DNA of 7,341 bases from Acidobacteriota bacterium (lineage in GTDB: Bacteria; Acidobacteriota; Terriglobia; Terriglobales; Acidobacteriaceae), in assembly GCA_021851465.1 (NCBI GenBank), contig JAJZDL010000146.1, positions 1 to 7,341 of the forward strand, in the 5' to 3' direction. Under the pieces are notes generated by a model. It was not told the origin of the DNA. It did no database searches and saw only the letters and a program-made list of their open reading frames with translations. The translations under genes and the position numbers were made by a program. Below, in pieces: positions 1 through 5,980 of this stretch. Position 1 is the stretch's first letter. Each line of letters starts with the position of its first letter.

Positions 1-183
1 AAAGGTCCCGTGGTGACGAACGACAATGCCCATCTGGCGCATGGTGCGCGCGCAGAAGCGGTGCAACCATTCAGCCCGCTGCTGCCGTGCTGCGGGTTGC
101 GAGACGACCAGCTCCAAAGCGGCGTAGGCGAAGAGCGCGGCCAGCTTGAGGCTTCCGACGAGCGATCTACAGAGCCGAACCAA
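1..183 (-). CDS. Lysophospholipid acyltransferase-like protein (PlsC family), N-terminal fragment
   Basis: The gene is cut by the left edge of the window; 61 codons are visible with no stop. I chose the TTG at 183-181 because GGAGAGG (191-197) lies 7 nt upstream and the frame has no ATG or GTG between there and the divergent gene. The peptide has a hydrophobic N-terminal helix (about residues 8-28, SLVGSLKLAALFAYAALELV), then an Arg/Gln-rich stretch and the phrase RAEWLHRFCARTMRQMGIVV (37-56). This resembles the region just before the catalytic HX4D motif of 1-acyl-glycerol-3-phosphate acyltransferases, where a W..R.CR...G....V..G pattern is common. The HX4D motif itself would lie outside the window, so the catalytic residues are not seen. 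If correct, it is a membrane enzyme that transfers an acyl chain to a lysophospholipid or lipid-like acceptor. The family call is by resemblance; an unrelated membrane protein is possible. Confidence 0.6.
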   Translation of the reverse strand, partial: MVRLCRSLVGSLKLAALFAYAALELVVSQPAARQQRAEWLHRFCARTMRQMGIVVRHHGTF

Positions 184-190
184 GCGCGGG

Positions 191-197
191 CCTCTCC
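191..197 (-). promoter_or_regulatory. Ribosome binding site deciding a TTG start
   Basis: The minus strand reads GGAGAGG, then 7 nt (184-190), then TTG. This near-ideal Shine-Dalgarno sequence and spacing supports initiation at the TTG at 183. The frame stays open further upstream into the divergent gene but offers no better start codon. Confidence 0.65.
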
Positions 198-221
198 AGT
201 ACGCAGAGTTCTGCGGACTCC

Positions 222-767
222 ATGCGCACAGTTTATCCTGAGATGGTGCCCCACTCCGTTGCGTCCGCCCACCACAACTGGATCTATCGTCGCGGGGTGC
301 TGCCGGTCCTGGCGCTGCTGCGCATGGGGGCGACGCCGCAGCGATTGGCGTGGAGCATTGCGGTTGGAGTGCTGATTGGGACCAATCCCGTGCTGGGCAG
401 CACCACTCTGCTCTGCCTTGCGGTGGCGTTTGGCCTACGGCTGAATGTGGTGGCCACGCAGATTGCCAACCACGCAATGTTTCCCCTGGAGCTAGCGCTG
501 ATGGTGCCGTTTATCCGGCTGGGGGCCCGCGTCTTTCACACGGCGGGGATGCCGCTTGCGCCACGGGCGTTGGTGCAGGCGGCACGCAGTGAACCGCTGC
601 GGCTGGTTCGCCAGCTTTGGATGTGGGAGTGGCACGCTTTTGTGCTGTGGGCGGCGATTGCAGCGGTTGCCGTGCCGGCGCTTGCTCTGGCGCTTACTCC
701 GCTGCTGGAACGGCTGCATGCACGCGTGCGGCAGCACCAGTATCCGATCGTACCGACGCACCTGTAA
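222..767 (+). CDS. DUF2062 domain-containing membrane protein
   Basis: This 181-residue protein matches the DUF2062 pattern: a short polar N-terminus, then GATPQRLAWSIAVGVLIGTN (36-55) continuing to PVLGSTTLLCLAVAFGLRLN (56-75). The G-x2-P..LA...A.G..IG..P..G core and the LRLN ending are the family hallmarks. Membrane segments are likely at about 45-72, 85-101 and 138-163. Family members usually have NP near the position where this protein has NHAMFP (83-88). The biochemical function of DUF2062 is not established; the domain often sits near cell-envelope and glycosyl- or acyltransferase genes, which fits the divergent acyltransferase-like neighbour, but that is inference. The ATG at 222 lacks a clear ribosome binding site; ATG 243 is an alternative start that would remove only seven residues. 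The gene converges on the zinc hydrolase gene, with 21 nt between stops and no obvious terminator hairpin. Confidence 0.8.
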   Translation: MRTVYPEMVPHSVASAHHNWIYRRGVLPVLALLRMGATPQRLAWSIAVGVLIGTNPVLGSTTLLCLAVAFGLRLNVVATQIANHAMFPLELALMVPFIRLGARVFHTAGMPLAPRALVQAARSEPLRLVRQLWMWEWHAFVLWAAIAAVAVPALALALTPLLERLHARVRQHQYPIVPTHL

Positions 768-788
768 CCCGAGACGAATTCTTGCGCT

Positions 789-1724
789 TCAATATAGCTG
801 GTAGCCGGGGACTGGGAGGGCGGACCTGATCCAGGCGGTGTAGATCAAGTCTCGCAGCTCGATGGCTGCCGCAGCGAGCCGCTGGGCCGCGAAGGCCTTG
901 CCCGCCGGGGTCCCCGAGCCATTGAAGGCACCCTGCTTGTCGAGCCGATAGGTCTGCTCGACGAGCGAGTTGGAGTGGCGCAGGTAGGCGACGTAGTCCG
1001 TGAAGACATCGTTGAGGATGGTGGGCTTTGCGGCGGCGACGAGCGGCTCGACATCGGCAGGCTTCACGTTGTCATGGACAAATACAGTTTCAAACCGCGC
1101 GTGGATGGTGTGTTCGGTGGTGTAGCCGTGGGGGTTGGGGCCGATCCAACCGTTGTATTGGAAGGTAGTATGCAGGGGCTGCGCGCCGTCGCCGACGTAA
1201 TGACCGAGCCAGCCGGCGAGGAACTCGATCTCGCACTCGGAGGGCGTGGTGTTCTGCTTGGCGGCGACGAGGGTGCGATAGTCGCGGAAGGCGCTCTCCA
1301 GGCGCTCGTAGACCTCGTTGGCGGCATATGGCTGCATGCCGACCTTCTCCGCCGTGAGAGTGAGGTTGGGATGCGCGGGTTGCGCGGCTTCCAGTGCGCG
1401 GACGTAGTCGTAGCGGTTGCGGGGCAGCGGGCCGATGAGGTCGGCGTACTCCAGGTCGATGTAGTGATTGGGCGTCTCCGCGGCGCGCAGCTCGGGTTCG
1501 GCGGGCGACTTCCAACGGTCTGGCTCCGGGCCGTAGTACTCGATCGCGTCGAGGGCCGCGGGTGTGCGCAGGAAGGCCGGGACGTCTGCCGGCAGTGCGG
1601 CGCCGGCGAGGCGGTCGATCGTTCTATGGCCGTCGGCCCCCCAGCCGAATGCGGGCTGAACGGCGAGCAGCGGAAGAAACAACACTACAGCCGTCGACTG
1701 CCGAATTCCCCAACATTTTGCCAT
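789..1724 (-). CDS. Secreted S1/P1 nuclease / zinc phospholipase C superfamily protein
   Basis: A trinuclear-zinc phosphoesterase, predicted to be exported and to cleave phosphodiesters in single-stranded nucleic acid or lipids. From ATG 1724 it is 311 aa: a signal peptide (TAVVLFLPLLAVQPAFG, ending at G27), then mature Trp28. In this superfamily the mature N-terminal Trp binds zinc, so the W28GADGH33 start fits well. Other candidate ligands are D69 (PDRW), H87 (NHYID), H175, D179 and H185 (GWLGHYVGDGAQPLH), and H208 with E212 (IHARFE). The W-x4-H spacing is S1/P1-like, but the final H-x3-E resembles bacterial phospholipase C, where S1/P1 enzymes have H-x3-D. An upstream in-frame ATG at 1772 would add 16 residues ahead of the signal peptide; I prefer 1724 because the signal peptide is then normal and a TATACT box lies 5 nt before it. 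The substrate cannot be decided from sequence. Confidence 0.82.
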   Translation of the reverse strand: MAKCWGIRQSTAVVLFLPLLAVQPAFGWGADGHRTIDRLAGAALPADVPAFLRTPAALDAIEYYGPEPDRWKSPAEPELRAAETPNHYIDLEYADLIGPLPRNRYDYVRALEAAQPAHPNLTLTAEKVGMQPYAANEVYERLESAFRDYRTLVAAKQNTTPSECEIEFLAGWLGHYVGDGAQPLHTTFQYNGWIGPNPHGYTTEHTIHARFETVFVHDNVKPADVEPLVAAAKPTILNDVFTDYVAYLRHSNSLVEQTYRLDKQGAFNGSGTPAGKAFAAQRLAAAAIELRDLIYTAWIRSALPVPGYQLY

Positions 1725-1729
1725 GGCGT

Positions 1730-1735
1730 AGTATA
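1730..1735 (-). promoter_or_regulatory. Candidate -10 box for the S1/P1-like gene
   Basis: The minus strand reads TATACT (one mismatch to TATAAT), then 5 nt, then ATG 1724. Transcription would start at or beside the ATG, giving a leaderless or nearly leaderless mRNA. No convincing -35 is present: the best candidate, TTGGCG, is 20 nt upstream, which is too far. If the ATG at 1772 is the real start, this box lies inside the gene and is coincidental. Confidence 0.35.
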
Positions 1736-2029
1736 TCCACCCCGATTGAATTATTCGCCAACGATTAAGCATCGTCAGCCGAATCTACGCTACATTATCC
1801 ATCATGAACACCACGATCTCACGAATCGACCGCGGCGGCTGCGAGCGGTCCGATCGGCGAGGCACACGCACTATGCGAAGTTTACATTCATGCTGACCAC
1901 TGTCGTCGCAATCCGGCGGAGAAACAACCATGCGAAATTGTTGATGGATTGTCGAACCCTCACTGCTCTTGGGGCAATCCAATGAGCGGGCGGGAGTTGG
2001 ATTCGGCGGTGAAGTGCTGAGGTGGTGCG
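1736..2029. other. Divergent intergenic region between the S1/P1-like gene and msrP
   Basis: About 290 nt that should hold the promoters of the two divergent units. I see a short palindrome CCGATCGG near 1849-1856 and several AT-richer stretches (1741-1810, 1880-1960), but no promoter pair good enough to call. A 30-codon reading frame (1804-1896, starting MNTTISRIDRGG) exists, without a ribosome binding site or recognisable features; I do not call it a gene. No terminator or RNA element is recognised. Confidence 0.4.
2019..2023 (+). promoter_or_regulatory. Ribosome binding site of msrP
   Basis: GAGGT followed by 6 nt (ggtgcg) and ATG 2030. It fixes the msrP start and supports the long n-region before the twin-arginine motif. 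Confidence 0.7.
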
Positions 2030-3004
2030 ATGGTGGTACGGCGGGGTGGGAGTTTGGAGGGGCGGATTGCTTCGTCGGAGATTACGCCGCACGAGGCGTT
2101 CCTGAACCGGCGGAGCTTTGTGGCGGGCGCGGCGGCGCTGGGAGTGGGCGCGTTGGCGCTGCGGCAGGTGCCGGGGCTGATCCATTCCGGTGCGGTCCAT
2201 GCGCAGCAGAAGCTGGCGACGGTGGCGAGCAAGTACAACGTGCCCGATGCGCAGACTCCGTTTGCGAAGGCGACGACGTACAACAACTACTACGAGTTTG
2301 GGACGGACAAGAGCGACCCGGCGAAGAACGCGCACACGCTGCAGACGCGGCCGTGGACGGTGGAGGTGTCGGGGCTGGTGAAGAAGAAGCAGACGATCGA
2401 CATCGACACGATGATGAAGTACAGGCCGATGGAGAGCCGCGTCTACCGGCACCGCTGCGTGGAGGCATGGTCGATGGTGATCCCGTGGGACGGCTACTCG
2501 CTCGGCGAGTTCATCTCTGCGATGGACCCGCTGCCCAGCGCGAAGTATGTGCAGTTCCTCTCCGACGACAGCAACAAGGACATGCCGGACAAGCCGGGCG
2601 GGTTCAACTGGCCCTACTCGGAGGGGCTGCGGATGGACGAGGCGATGAACCCGCTGTGCCTGCTGACGTTCGGCTGCTACGGCGAGGCGCTGCCCAACCA
2701 GAATGGCGCGCCGGTGCGGGTGGTGAGTCCGTGGAAGTATGGCTTCAAGAATGGCAAGTCGATCGTGAAGATCGTTTTTACGGACAAGCAGCCGCACACG
2801 CTGTGGAACGACATGGCGGCGAATGAGTATGGCTTCTACTCCAACGTGAACCCCAACGTGGACCATCCGCGCTGGTCGCAGGCGCACGAGCGGCGGATCG
2901 ATTCGAGCACATTTCCGCGCACGGTTCCGACACTGATGTTCAATGGCTACGGCGACCAGGTAGCGAGCCTGTACACGGGGATGGATCTGAAGAAGAACTT
3001 TTAA
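2030..3004 (+). CDS. msrP: Protein-methionine-sulfoxide reductase catalytic subunit MsrP (YedY)
   Basis: Periplasmic molybdopterin enzyme that reduces methionine sulfoxide in oxidised envelope proteins, taking electrons from MsrQ. The 324-aa product starts with a twin-arginine signal: SEITPHEAFLNRRSFVAGAA (16-35), with R27-R28, a hydrophobic stretch to about 47, and a likely cleavage at AVHA-QQ (58/59). This mirrors the E. coli MsrP N-terminus, where a similar acidic phrase precedes the RR. The molybdenum-ligand cysteine is C143 in YRHRCVEAWSMVIPWDGY (139-156), nearly identical to the family motif. Other family signatures are QNGAPVRVVSPWKYGFKNGK (224-243), NPNVDHPRWSQA (274-285) and the C-terminal NGYGDQVASLYTGMDLKKNF (305-324). 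C210 and C216 (NPLCLLTFGCYG) are extra cysteines at sites that, as I recall, are not cysteine in E. coli. The length is full and the stop lies 7 nt before msrQ, so the two genes form an operon. Confidence 0.96.
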   Translation: MVVRRGGSLEGRIASSEITPHEAFLNRRSFVAGAAALGVGALALRQVPGLIHSGAVHAQQKLATVASKYNVPDAQTPFAKATTYNNYYEFGTDKSDPAKNAHTLQTRPWTVEVSGLVKKKQTIDIDTMMKYRPMESRVYRHRCVEAWSMVIPWDGYSLGEFISAMDPLPSAKYVQFLSDDSNKDMPDKPGGFNWPYSEGLRMDEAMNPLCLLTFGCYGEALPNQNGAPVRVVSPWKYGFKNGKSIVKIVFTDKQPHTLWNDMAANEYGFYSNVNPNVDHPRWSQAHERRIDSSTFPRTVPTLMFNGYGDQVASLYTGMDLKKNF

Positions 3005-3011
3005 GGGCAAG

Positions 3012-3704
3012 ATGCCGACACGATGGATTCCTTCTATTAAGGCGCTGGTGCATGGGGTGTGCCTGCTGCCGTTGCTCAAGCTGATCGAGATGTACCGGTC
3101 GGGCGCGCTGGGACTGATGGCCGATCCAGTGAACTGGATCACGCACTTTACCGGCTACTGGACGCTGTTCCTGCTGCTGACAACGCTGGCGGTGACTCCG
3201 GCGCGGAGGCTGCATCCACGGCTGGGGAACCTTGTGCGGTTTCGTCGGATGCTTGGGTTGTATGCATTCTTCTATGCGACGCTGCACCTGTCGACGTATC
3301 TGTTTCTGTTCTCGGGCTACGATCTTCCGACCGTGTTGAGTGGGGTGCGCGCGGGGCATCCAGGCGTGGTGGTGGATGAGTGGAAAGCGGTGTGGCCGAC
3401 GATTCTGGACGACCTGAAGAAACGGCGGTTCATTCAGGTGGGGATCTTCGCGTGGGTGCTGCTGCTGGCGCTGGCGGCGACTTCGCCGGCGTTCGTGCTG
3501 CGTTGGATGGGCGGCAAGGCGTGGCGGCGCGTGCATACGCTGGTGTATGTGGCGGCGGCGTCCGGGTGCGTCCACTACTGGTGGCTGGTGAAGAAGGGCG
3601 TGCGCGCTCCGTTGCCGATGACGCTGGCGCTGGCGGCCCTGCTGCTGGCGCGGGTGGCGTGGAGCGCGCGGAAGCGGTGGCGCAACTCCGTTGCAAATGG
3701 ATGA
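3012..3704 (+). CDS. msrQ: Protein-methionine-sulfoxide reductase haem-binding subunit MsrQ (YedZ)
   Basis: Inner-membrane b-type haem protein of the ferric-reductase-like family that passes electrons from the quinone or flavin pool to MsrP. It is 230 aa with about six hydrophobic segments (near 10-26, 44-61, 80-101, 141-160, 173-191 and 203-217). Likely haem-ligand histidines are H92 (TLHLSTY), H175 (RRVHTLVY) and H188 (CVHYWW); the 13-residue gap between the last two matches H151/H164 of E. coli MsrQ. The loop between H92 and H175 is about 23 residues longer than in E. coli, with an added stretch around 102-128 (YDLPTVLSG to EWKAVW). An AAGGG at 3003-3007, overlapping the msrP stop codon and 4 nt before the ATG, is the probable ribosome binding site, which suggests translational coupling. 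The C-terminus is Arg/Lys-rich. The stop is 3 nt from the stop of the convergent GH27 gene. Confidence 0.94.
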   Translation: MPTRWIPSIKALVHGVCLLPLLKLIEMYRSGALGLMADPVNWITHFTGYWTLFLLLTTLAVTPARRLHPRLGNLVRFRRMLGLYAFFYATLHLSTYLFLFSGYDLPTVLSGVRAGHPGVVVDEWKAVWPTILDDLKKRRFIQVGIFAWVLLLALAATSPAFVLRWMGGKAWRRVHTLVYVAAASGCVHYWWLVKKGVRAPLPMTLALAALLLARVAWSARKRWRNSVANG

Positions 3705-3707
3705 ATC

Positions 3708-5105
3708 TCAGTGCCGCGCGGGGATGCGGAAGATGCGGCTGGCGTGCGCGTCGAGCACAATACTGAGGCCGTCGGACTGGCTTGCCACGACTGCGCCGGA
3801 GATGAGGTCGTGCAGCATGGGCGGCGCGCCGTCGGCGAAGTGTGTGTCGCGCAGCGAATCGACCTCATGCCATGAGAGCTTGACGGTGGCTGCGGTGCTG
3901 TCGAGATTGAAGAGCGCGAGGACCGCGGAGTGGTCGCGGTAGGTGGCGAGCCACGCCTGCTGTGGCTTGTTGCGCAGGTGCTGGATGTCGAGCGGGCGCG
4001 CGGGAGTGCCAGCCCGATCGATGGAGACGATCTCGCGGTTTGAGATCAGCGCAAGGTCGGCGGGGTCCATCCGGGTTAGGTCGGAGCCGAGATACAGCGG
4101 CGCGCAGGAGATGGCCCAGAGGGTGAACATGGACTGGCGCTCGTCTGGAGTGAGGCCGTCCTTTTCGCCGTTGCCGAGTTCCAAGGTGTCCAGATCGTTC
4201 CATCCGCTGCCGCCCTTGCCGTCTGGGCCGTTGTAGGGAAGCCAGCGGACAACATCGCTGAAGCGCCCGACAACCTTCGACCAGTTGGTGAGGTTGCCAT
4301 GGGTGGCGTCGGTGGCTTTGTCGCAGCCGTAGCACTCGATGTCGTTCTCGATGCGCCAGCCATTCGATGTCGCGCGCCAGAGCGGCGCCTGGTCGATGGA
4401 GAGGTAGTTGGACAGCTCCAGCCAGATGGGGTGCGATGCGTGGGAGAGCGCGGCGTGCCACTGGCGCAGCTCCTCGCGGTTGTCGGCGGGGACATTGCCT
4501 CCGCCGGGGCCGACGAAGTCGAGCTTGATGAAGTCGACGCCCCAGCGGTCGAACTGCTTGACCTGCGAGCGGATGTACGCCGCCGCCGCGGGTTTGGAAA
4601 AGTCGATGCGGAAGGAGTTGCGGCGCGTGCTGCCCGCCTGCGTGGTGTCTGTGATCTCAGCGATATACACACTGGTGCCTGCGATCCGTGGGTCCTGCTT
4701 GAGCAGCGCAGCAGAAATTCCGGGGTTGAGGTAGATGCCAAAGCGGAGGCCGTGCCGGTGCATGTACTTCGCCATGCCGTCCATGCCGCTGGGGAAGCGT
4801 GTGAGGTTGGGCTTGGGAATGCCGTGCTCGTCGAAGCCATCCGTCCAGCCGTCATCGAGGTTGACGTAGCGATAGCCCAGGCCCGAGAGCTTGTTGGCGA
4901 CCAGAGCATCGGCCTGTGCCTTGATATTGTCTTCGGTGGGGCGATCGCGGAAGAAGCTCCACGAACTCCATCCCATGTAGGGGTGTGCGGCGAAGGAGGC
5001 GCGTGCGGATTCTACGGGCCGGGTAGACTTTGTGGAATAAGCGGATTGGGCGAGGGACGGAGCGGAGACGGCAAGAGCGGCGACGAGCGCAAGGCAGGAG
5101 CGCAT
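3708..5105 (-). CDS. Secreted GH27 glycoside hydrolase, probable alpha-galactosidase
   Basis: Retaining glycosidase of clan GH-D, probably releasing terminal alpha-galactose from plant or microbial glycans outside the cytoplasm. The 465-aa product has a signal peptide (CLALVAALAVSAPSLA, cleavage near A19-Q20), a (beta/alpha)8 barrel to about 380 and a C-terminal beta domain (about 385-465) with the usual AWLATYRDHSAVLALFNLD pattern. Family signatures are YMGWSSWS (43-50), NLDDGW (82-87), FGIYLNPG (122-129), DFIKLDFVG (191-199) with nucleophile D196, GWRIENDIE (249-257) with acid/base D255, and GWNDLDTLELGNG (301-313). GH27 also contains beta-L-arabinopyranosidases and alpha-N-acetylgalactosaminidases. 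The residues that would separate these (near E230, IWLELSNYL) do not match the human alpha-galactosidase SCEWPLY loop, so the exact sugar is open. The gene follows the PIG-L gene by 33 nt but has its own promoter in and beside the end of that gene. Confidence 0.92.
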   Translation of the reverse strand: MRSCLALVAALAVSAPSLAQSAYSTKSTRPVESARASFAAHPYMGWSSWSFFRDRPTEDNIKAQADALVANKLSGLGYRYVNLDDGWTDGFDEHGIPKPNLTRFPSGMDGMAKYMHRHGLRFGIYLNPGISAALLKQDPRIAGTSVYIAEITDTTQAGSTRRNSFRIDFSKPAAAAYIRSQVKQFDRWGVDFIKLDFVGPGGGNVPADNREELRQWHAALSHASHPIWLELSNYLSIDQAPLWRATSNGWRIENDIECYGCDKATDATHGNLTNWSKVVGRFSDVVRWLPYNGPDGKGGSGWNDLDTLELGNGEKDGLTPDERQSMFTLWAISCAPLYLGSDLTRMDPADLALISNREIVSIDRAGTPARPLDIQHLRNKPQQAWLATYRDHSAVLALFNLDSTAATVKLSWHEVDSLRDTHFADGAPPMLHDLISGAVVASQSDGLSIVLDAHASRIFRIPARH

Positions 5106-5112
5106 GGGGGGA

Positions 5113-5142
5113 ATTATAGAGTGCGAAAGTGACGGCTGTCAG
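5113..5142 (-). promoter_or_regulatory. Sigma-70-type promoter of the GH27 gene, leaderless arrangement
   Basis: On the minus strand: CTGACA (5142-5137, one mismatch to TTGACA), an 18-nt spacer, then a perfect TATAAT (5118-5113), then only 7 nt (TCCCCCC) before ATG 5105. The expected transcription start falls on or next to the A of the ATG, so no Shine-Dalgarno leader is possible, and none is seen. The -35 overlaps the TGA stop (5141-5139) of the upstream PIG-L gene. Confidence 0.7.
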
Positions 5143-5876
5143 AGGCCGGCGAAGAGGTCTGTGGCGTGGGCGGCGGCCTGGGGATGAGGCGTGGCTGCGA
5201 GGGTGTAGTGCTCGCGGCTGGCACGCTGCTCGAAGAAGGACTGGAAGCGTTCCATGAGGGGGAGCTGCGAGGTGTGCGCGCGGAAGGCCTCGAACTTGCG
5301 GTGCTGAACGCGTGCGACATCGAGGGTGACGGTCCAGGGGGCGGGAAGTGGCGAGGGACGGCCGGGAAAGAAGAAGTCGGTGGTGGTATAGAAGAGCCGC
5401 TGGACGGTGTGAATGGGGCCGAGGGCAGGAAAGCGTTTGGCCTGCGCGGCCCAGTGGACGGCGGCGGTGGTGAAGGCGGAAACCATGGTGTGGTCTGCGT
5501 GCGTGTTCTGGCCGCCATCGCTGCCGAAGGTGAGGACGACATCGGGGCGAATGCGGCGAATGCGCTCGACCAGCAGGGCTGCGGCCTGAGAGAAGTTGGC
5601 GAACTCCAACTGCGCGTCCTGATAGTCGAGGACCTCGTGGTGGGTGACGTCGAGGATACGGCAGGATGCGGCGAACTCGGCGCGTCGCATCTGGCCCAGC
5701 TCGGCGTGTGTCGCGGCGGCGCCGCGATTGGTGGCGGCCTGGCCGTCGGTGAAGCAGAGGACCGAGGTCTCGATGCCACGCTCGGCGGCGAGCATCAGAG
5801 CACCGCCGAAGCCGAAGCACTCGTCGTCGGGATGGGCGGTGACGCAGAGGAGTTTGAGAGGGGATTTGTCGCTCAT
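5139..5876 (-). CDS. PIG-L / LmbE family zinc deacetylase
   Basis: Member of the family that removes N-acetyl groups from GlcNAc-type substrates (GlcNAc-PI de-N-acetylase, MshB and BshB are known members). The 245-aa protein has the N-terminal signature VTAHPDDECFGFGG (12-25): by analogy to MshB, H15 and D18 bind zinc and D17 is the general base. H129 in NTHADHTMVS (124-133) gives the third ligand. Other family features are the SVLCFTDGQ strand (38-46), RRAEFAASCRILDV (64-77) and PDVVLTFGSDGGQNTHADH (111-129). There is no signal peptide or membrane segment, so it should act in the cytoplasm. The substrate cannot be read from sequence; a bacillithiol-type thiol, a glycolipid or a sugar amide are possible. 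ATG 5876 lacks an adjacent ribosome binding site, while a good AAAGGAG lies 25 nt upstream. It lies between rnhB and GH27 on the same strand. Confidence 0.9.
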   Translation of the reverse strand: MSDKSPLKLLCVTAHPDDECFGFGGALMLAAERGIETSVLCFTDGQAATNRGAAATHAELGQMRRAEFAASCRILDVTHHEVLDYQDAQLEFANFSQAAALLVERIRRIRPDVVLTFGSDGGQNTHADHTMVSAFTTAAVHWAAQAKRFPALGPIHTVQRLFYTTTDFFFPGRPSPLPAPWTVTLDVARVQHRKFEAFRAHTSQLPLMERFQSFFEQRASREHYTLAATPHPQAAAHATDLFAGL

Positions 5877-5895
5877 GGATAGGTTAAGGGTAACG

Positions 5896-5923
5896 CATAT
5901 ACTCCTTTTGTTGGATGATCCAA
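5896..5923 (-). promoter_or_regulatory. Candidate promoter of the PIG-L gene
   Basis: On the minus strand: TTGGAT (5923-5918) as a -35-like element, a 16-nt spacer, and TATATG (5901-5896) as a weak -10. The -10 ends 19 nt before ATG 5876, so the 5' leader would be about 12 nt. Both boxes have two or more mismatches. It overlaps the palindrome at 5910-5924. Confidence 0.3.
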
Positions 5924-5924
5924 C
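5910..5924. repeat. 15-bp palindrome, possible operator
   Basis: GTTGGAT-g-ATCCAAC: two perfect 7-bp arms around one central base. The size and symmetry suit a dimeric DNA-binding regulator. It covers the -35-like hexamer of the candidate PIG-L promoter, so a bound protein could repress it. A small RNA hairpin is unlikely because the loop would be one base. Confidence 0.4.
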
Positions 5925-5980
5925 GCGGCATTCCGGTGCAATCGCTGCCGCGCGATTTTTGATCGGCTATGAGCCGCGGG

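Larger units (their letters stand above)
5877..5980 (-). other. Intergenic region between rnhB and the PIG-L gene
   Basis: 104 nt. It holds a 15-bp palindrome (5910-5924), a candidate promoter (5896-5923) and an AAAGGAG (5902-5908) followed by a five-codon mini reading frame (5898-5884: ATG CGT TAC CCT TAA). Just after the rnhB stop, a weak hairpin CGGCT-CAT-AGCCG is readable, without a T tract, so I do not call a terminator. Confidence 0.4.

Noticed and set aside
10..375. 121-codon plus-strand frame at the left edge
   Set aside because: It overlaps both the acyltransferase-like fragment and the DUF2062 gene in wrong frames and has no motif.
1804..1896. 30-codon frame in the S1/P1-msrP gap, with TACATT 7 nt before its ATG
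   Set aside because: The spacing imitates a leaderless start, but the box is poor, there is no -35, and the Arg/Ser-rich peptide has no features.
975..1985. 336-codon plus-strand frame over the S1/P1-like gene
   Set aside because: It is antisense to a gene with clear zinc-ligand motifs, is Val/Gly-rich and has no recognisable domain.
1871..3142. 423-codon minus-strand frame opposite msrP
   Set aside because: It lies antisense to the well-supported msrP, is Arg/His/Pro-rich without motifs, and is a product of GC-rich codon bias.
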